A stretch of 64,000 nt of DNA, taken from positions 868,001-932,000 of the forward strand of contig OZ244867.1 of assembly GCA_965221175.1 (NCBI GenBank), in the 5' to 3' direction. Shown here one piece after another: positions 60,960-64,000 of the stretch. Numbering within the stretch: position 1 is the first letter of the stretch; each line of letters opens with the position of its first letter. Source of the stretch: JAJDZL01 sp965221175. GTDB taxonomy: Bacteria > Pseudomonadota > Gammaproteobacteria > Arenicellales > JAJDZL01. Made by a program: the position numbers and the translations under genes. The notes beneath the pieces are model-generated. The model saw only the letters and a list, made by a program, of their open reading frames with translations. It was not told the origin of the DNA and made no database searches.

Positions 60960-62684
60960 ATGAGCGGAACTCAAATTAGACAATTTGTAGAACAGGGGAT
61001 GTCGCATGTTCAGGGCAGTACAGAGGAACCACTACTTGAGCAAACCATACCGGAACTTATCGCAACAACAGTCAGCAAGCATGCGCATCGAGATGCTGTG
61101 GTATTTGCAAATCGAGGTATCCGATGGAGTTGGCAGCAATTTTCGAATGAAATAGATAAACTCGCCGCCGGTTTTTTGTCACTAGGCCTGCAAAAAGGCG
61201 ATCGATTGGGAGTCTGGTCACCTAACCGACCCGAGTGGGTGCTCACTCAATTTGCCACTGCCAGACTCGGAATCATCCTTGTCGCAATTAACCCTGCCTT
61301 TCGGTCCGCAGAACTGGCACATGTCTTGAAGGCTTCAGGTTGTAAGGCCTTACTCATGGCCCGAAAGTTCAAGTCCAGCAATTACCTGAAAATATTTCAA
61401 GATGTGGGCTCGACCAGCTACGACAGTGACTCAAACAGTCTCCGAGTTGCCTCATTGCCCGAATTGGTTATTGTTATTTGTATGGGAGGCGAAAACGAAG
61501 AAAAAACTCCCAGCGGCATGATTCCTTTTGACCAAGTTGGGCAGGCTGCCAGTTCAACGCAACGTGCGCAGCTGAACAGGTTGAGTGCCGAATTGAGTGC
61601 GGACGAAGCCATCAACATTCAGTTTACAAGCGGAACCACTGGTCTCCCAAAAGGCGCCACCCTGTCACATCGAAACATCCTGAACAATGGCAAATTCACC
61701 ACCGACACACTGCTTTTCACCGAACAAGATCGGCTATGCATTCCAGTTCCACTTTATCACTGTTTTGGAATGGTGATGGGAACCTTGGGTTGCGCACCGA
61801 CGGGAGCCGCCATGATTTTTCCAGGCGAAGGATTTGATTCCACAGAAACAATTCGAACGATAGAAACGGAAAAGTGCACTGCTCTATATGGCGTTCCAAC
61901 CATGTTTAATGCAATTCTCGCATTGGAGGATTTCTTCAATTACGATCTGTCATCGTTGCGAACGGGAATCATGGCGGGTGCACCATGCCCGATAGAAACC
62001 ATGAATCGAGTCGTCAATGACATGAACATGAGCGAAGTTACCATTGCTTACGGAATGACAGAAACGAGCCCGGTATCATTTCAATGTAATGTAGATGACC
62101 CACTTGAAAAAAGAGTCACTACAGTCGGACGGGTTCATCCACATGTTGAATGCCGCATCATTGATGCGGCGGGCTCAACGCTTCCTGTAGGGCAATCCGG
62201 AGAACTTTGCACCCTTGGATATTCTGTGATGAAGGGATATTGGGGCGATGACCAAAAAACTAAAGAGGCTATCGACTCTGACGGATGGATGCACTCAGGC
62301 GATCTGGCAACGATGGATGATGAGGGTTACTGCAATATTGTCGGCCGCGTCAAGGACATGATTATCCGAGGCGGTGAAAATGTCTATCCCAAAGAAATCG
62401 AAGACTATATCTACAAATTCAGTAAAGTTAAGGATGTTCAGGTTTTCGGGATTCCAGATTCAAAATTTGGAGAGGTCGTTTGTGCTTGGGTCGTGGCGAA
62501 ACCCGGTGAATCAATAGATGAGGACGAGGTAATTGAATTCTGCAGTGAACGAATTGCCCACTATAAGGTTCCCCGTTACGTACGCATTCGTGAGGAATTA
62601 CCGATGACTGTAAGCGGCAAAGCTCAGAAATACAAAATGCGGGAGGAGATGGTTCGGGAACTCAGTCTTCACTCCGCCCACTGA
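60960..62684 (+). CDS. AMP-forming acyl-CoA synthetase (fatty-acid/3-methylmercaptopropionate-CoA ligase-like)
   Basis: ANL-superfamily ligase of about 574 residues. Signatures: FTSGTTGLPKGATLSHRN (P-loop, A3), VTIAYGMTETSPVS (A5), SDGWMHSGDLATMDDEGY (A7) and the K-region YVRIREELPMTVSGKAQKYKM (A10, catalytic Lys). It activates medium-chain or branched acids or related substrates. The N-terminus is uncertain: ATGs at 60903, 60960 and 60999 are all in frame, and the family consensus begins close to 60999 (SHVQGSTEEPLLEQT). It is divergent from tctCBA. Confidence 0.9.
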   Translation: MSGTQIRQFVEQGMSHVQGSTEEPLLEQTIPELIATTVSKHAHRDAVVFANRGIRWSWQQFSNEIDKLAAGFLSLGLQKGDRLGVWSPNRPEWVLTQFATARLGIILVAINPAFRSAELAHVLKASGCKALLMARKFKSSNYLKIFQDVGSTSYDSDSNSLRVASLPELVIVICMGGENEEKTPSGMIPFDQVGQAASSTQRAQLNRLSAELSADEAINIQFTSGTTGLPKGATLSHRNILNNGKFTTDTLLFTEQDRLCIPVPLYHCFGMVMGTLGCAPTGAAMIFPGEGFDSTETIRTIETEKCTALYGVPTMFNAILALEDFFNYDLSSLRTGIMAGAPCPIETMNRVVNDMNMSEVTIAYGMTETSPVSFQCNVDDPLEKRVTTVGRVHPHVECRIIDAAGSTLPVGQSGELCTLGYSVMKGYWGDDQKTKEAIDSDGWMHSGDLATMDDEGYCNIVGRVKDMIIRGGENVYPKEIEDYIYKFSKVKDVQVFGIPDSKFGEVVCAWVVAKPGESIDEDEVIEFCSERIAHYKVPRYVRIREELPMTVSGKAQKYKMREEMVRELSLHSAH

Positions 62685-62711
62685 GTGTGAATTTTCCAGT
62701 ATCCATCCAAT

Positions 62712-63494
62712 CTAGTCGGTCTGAGAAAGTGACTCAGTGTTTCCATCGACTGACAGTGCCTGTCCACTTATATTCGCTCCTAAATCTGAACAGATAAAAA
62801 GCGCCATTTGCGCAATATCTTCAGTTTCGACAAAACACTTGAGTGAAGTCTGGCTGACAAACTGTTCTCGAACCAATTCGGGGTCGACACCTCGGGTCTG
62901 TGCTTCTGCTGCGATAACGCGATCCATTCTGGGGCCAGAAACTGCTCCTGGACAGATTGCATTTACTCGAATACCGAAACTTCCCACTTCCATTGCAACT
63001 GATTTTGTCAGACCAATAATTCCCCACTTGGCAGATGCATATGGAGTTCGCAACGGGTAGCCATGAGTGCCGGCCGTCGAGGAAAGATTTACTATTGAAC
63101 CGCTGCGCTGCTTCTTCATAACCGGTAATGCCTTTCGACAACACAAGAATGTGCTAACAAGATTCACGCGAAGTGTTTCGTTCCAGTCATGTAGTTCCAG
63201 ATCTTCAAGCGGTCCGTTCGGCCCGGCAATTCCGGCGTTGTTGACCAAAATATCCAGATTTTCATTCGACTCCTCAAGGACGGTCTCGAATAGCCTGTCT
63301 ACGTCTGATTCAACGCCTGCATCAGCAACAACACCTCTAATTGAAGGATCAGAAGCATTCAACGAATCAATGTAGATTTGATTAACATCGCATACCCACA
63401 CAATGGCTCCGTTAGAAGATAATTTCTGTGCAATCGCAAATCCGATTCCCGTAGCACCTCCTGTGATCAAAGCAATTTTGCCGCTTACTGACAT
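62712..63494 (-). CDS. SDR-family oxidoreductase
   Basis: Classical short-chain dehydrogenase, 260 residues. NAD motif TGGATGIG near residues 11-18; WVCDVN and VVADAGV suggest NAD(H) preference. NNAG is near residue 90, and the Ser-Tyr-Lys triad is in NLSSTAG, then YASAKWGI. FGIRVNAICPGAV and ISGQALSVDG are the usual C-terminal blocks. It lies upstream of the window's left-pointing edge genes and probably belongs with the PDR-type reductase gene 38 bp away. Substrate unknown. Confidence 0.9.
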   Translation of the reverse strand: MSVSGKIALITGGATGIGFAIAQKLSSNGAIVWVCDVNQIYIDSLNASDPSIRGVVADAGVESDVDRLFETVLEESNENLDILVNNAGIAGPNGPLEDLELHDWNETLRVNLVSTFLCCRKALPVMKKQRSGSIVNLSSTAGTHGYPLRTPYASAKWGIIGLTKSVAMEVGSFGIRVNAICPGAVSGPRMDRVIAAEAQTRGVDPELVREQFVSQTSLKCFVETEDIAQMALFICSDLGANISGQALSVDGNTESLSQTD

Positions 63495-63532
63495 TCAACC
63501 TCCCCTATCACAATTCAAAGCGAATCCGGACA

Positions 63533-64000
63533 TCAAATGTCCAGAATCAACTGTTGTTCACCGGCAGCCGCACGCGAAATGCACACCATCATCAGCTCAC
63601 TATCCGATTTTTCCTGATCGCTTAAAATCGTGTCTCGATGTTCCACCTTGCCGTTTAACACTCTGGTACGACAAGCACCGCACAATCCTTCCGTGCACGA
63701 AAAATCAGTCGTAACCTCTGCAGATTTCAATGCCTCAAGAATGCTCTGATCGGCTCTCACATGGATTGTTTTCTTGTGACGCGCCAGCACCACATCAAAT
63801 TCACTGTTTTTCCACACAGTTGGCAACTTGCGACGAAATTGTTCCGAATGAATCGATTCTGCAGGCCAATGGGAAGCTTTGAGTCTGACATCATCCATTA
63901 GTCCGGTCGGGCCGCAAACATAGAGCTGTGCACCTTCAGAATAGCTTGCCAGCACTTTATCCAGATTGATGCCAAACTCTGGATTTCCGCCATCATAGTG
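63533..64000 (-). CDS. PDR-type (FMN/2Fe-2S) oxygenase reductase, C-terminal part
   Basis: The C-terminal 155 residues of a phthalate-dioxygenase-reductase-like protein, cut at the right edge. LYVCGPTGLMDDVR ends the NAD domain. A plant-type ferredoxin domain follows with cluster ligands in DFSCTEGLCGACRTRVL (three Cys) and MMVC (fourth). Domain order NAD then 2Fe-2S at the C-terminus matches VanB, phthalate dioxygenase reductase and carnitine/glycine-betaine monooxygenase reductases (CntB/GbcB). The frame stays open to base 64000. The oxygenase partner is presumably outside the window. Confidence 0.88.
   Translation of the reverse strand, partial: HYDGGNPEFGINLDKVLASYSEGAQLYVCGPTGLMDDVRLKASHWPAESIHSEQFRRKLPTVWKNSEFDVVLARHKKTIHVRADQSILEALKSAEVTTDFSCTEGLCGACRTRVLNGKVEHRDTILSDQEKSDSELMMVCISRAAAGEQQLILDI

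Overview
The window looks like the chromosome of a heterotrophic, probably marine or host-associated proteobacterium. A gammaproteobacterium is the best guess: it has a long Prc/Tsp-type protease, a standard NuoN and an A11:U24-type initiator tRNA. This taxonomic call is inference; no rRNA or ribosomal-protein marker is present. The sequence is AT-leaning and densely coding. It is dominated by uptake and catabolism of small organic acids, betaines and polyamines: a TAXI-type TRAP transporter, a TctABC system, an orphan PotD-like binding protein, CoA-ligases, CoA-transferases and flavin oxidases.

Layout. 1-10 kb: a cut SDR gene, an acetolactate-synthase-like TPP enzyme, an ArsC-like reductase, a CLC protein with unusual gate residues, an orphan substrate-binding protein, a membrane desaturase, then a RidA / DadA-like oxidase / EutA-like run, and PPK2. 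10-26 kb: a mostly minus-strand set resembling carnitine/betaine metabolism (CaiD-like hydratase, NDP-forming acyl-CoA synthetase, carnitine-dehydrogenase-like enzyme, CaiB-family CoA-transferase, YfcG-like GST, BKACE), interrupted by a hicBA toxin-antitoxin pair. Next to it are a three-gene biotin-dependent carboxylase and a TAXI-TRAP transporter. 26-29 kb: an accessory island with an RHH/RelE pair, gene remnants and an unknown membrane protein. 29-33 kb: a complete nickel-pincer cofactor operon larC-larE-larB-larA whose LarA lacks the usual cofactor-anchoring lysine.

33-40 kb: an Fe-type alcohol dehydrogenase, ChaC, the Prc protease, an AvtA-like aminotransferase, a PuuD-like hydrolase, a NUDIX protein and an initiator tRNA-Met. 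40.5-43.7 kb: what I read as a decayed diversity-generating retroelement (DGR). It has a broken reverse-transcriptase fragment, a secreted formylglycine-generating-enzyme-fold protein with a variable-looking C-terminus, and a GC-rich hairpin just past its stop codon, with an IS3-family element beside it. 43.7-64 kb: a solitary nuoN, DUF1989, metC, a HugZ-like protein, a GloB-like hydrolase, a short Fur-like regulator, a D-lactate dehydrogenase-type flavoprotein, puuB-puuA (gamma-glutamyl-putrescine route; a puuD-like gene lies 12 kb away), a Prx5 peroxiredoxin, a PfkB kinase with an M20 carbamoylase, tctCBA, an acyl-CoA ligase, an SDR and a cut PDR-type oxygenase reductase.

Most interesting: the DGR relic, the lysine-less LarA encoded with a full NPN pathway, the CLC protein lacking both gating glutamates, and the split biotin carboxylase joined to a TRAP transporter and BKACE. 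All family calls come from reading motifs by eye; no database search was run.
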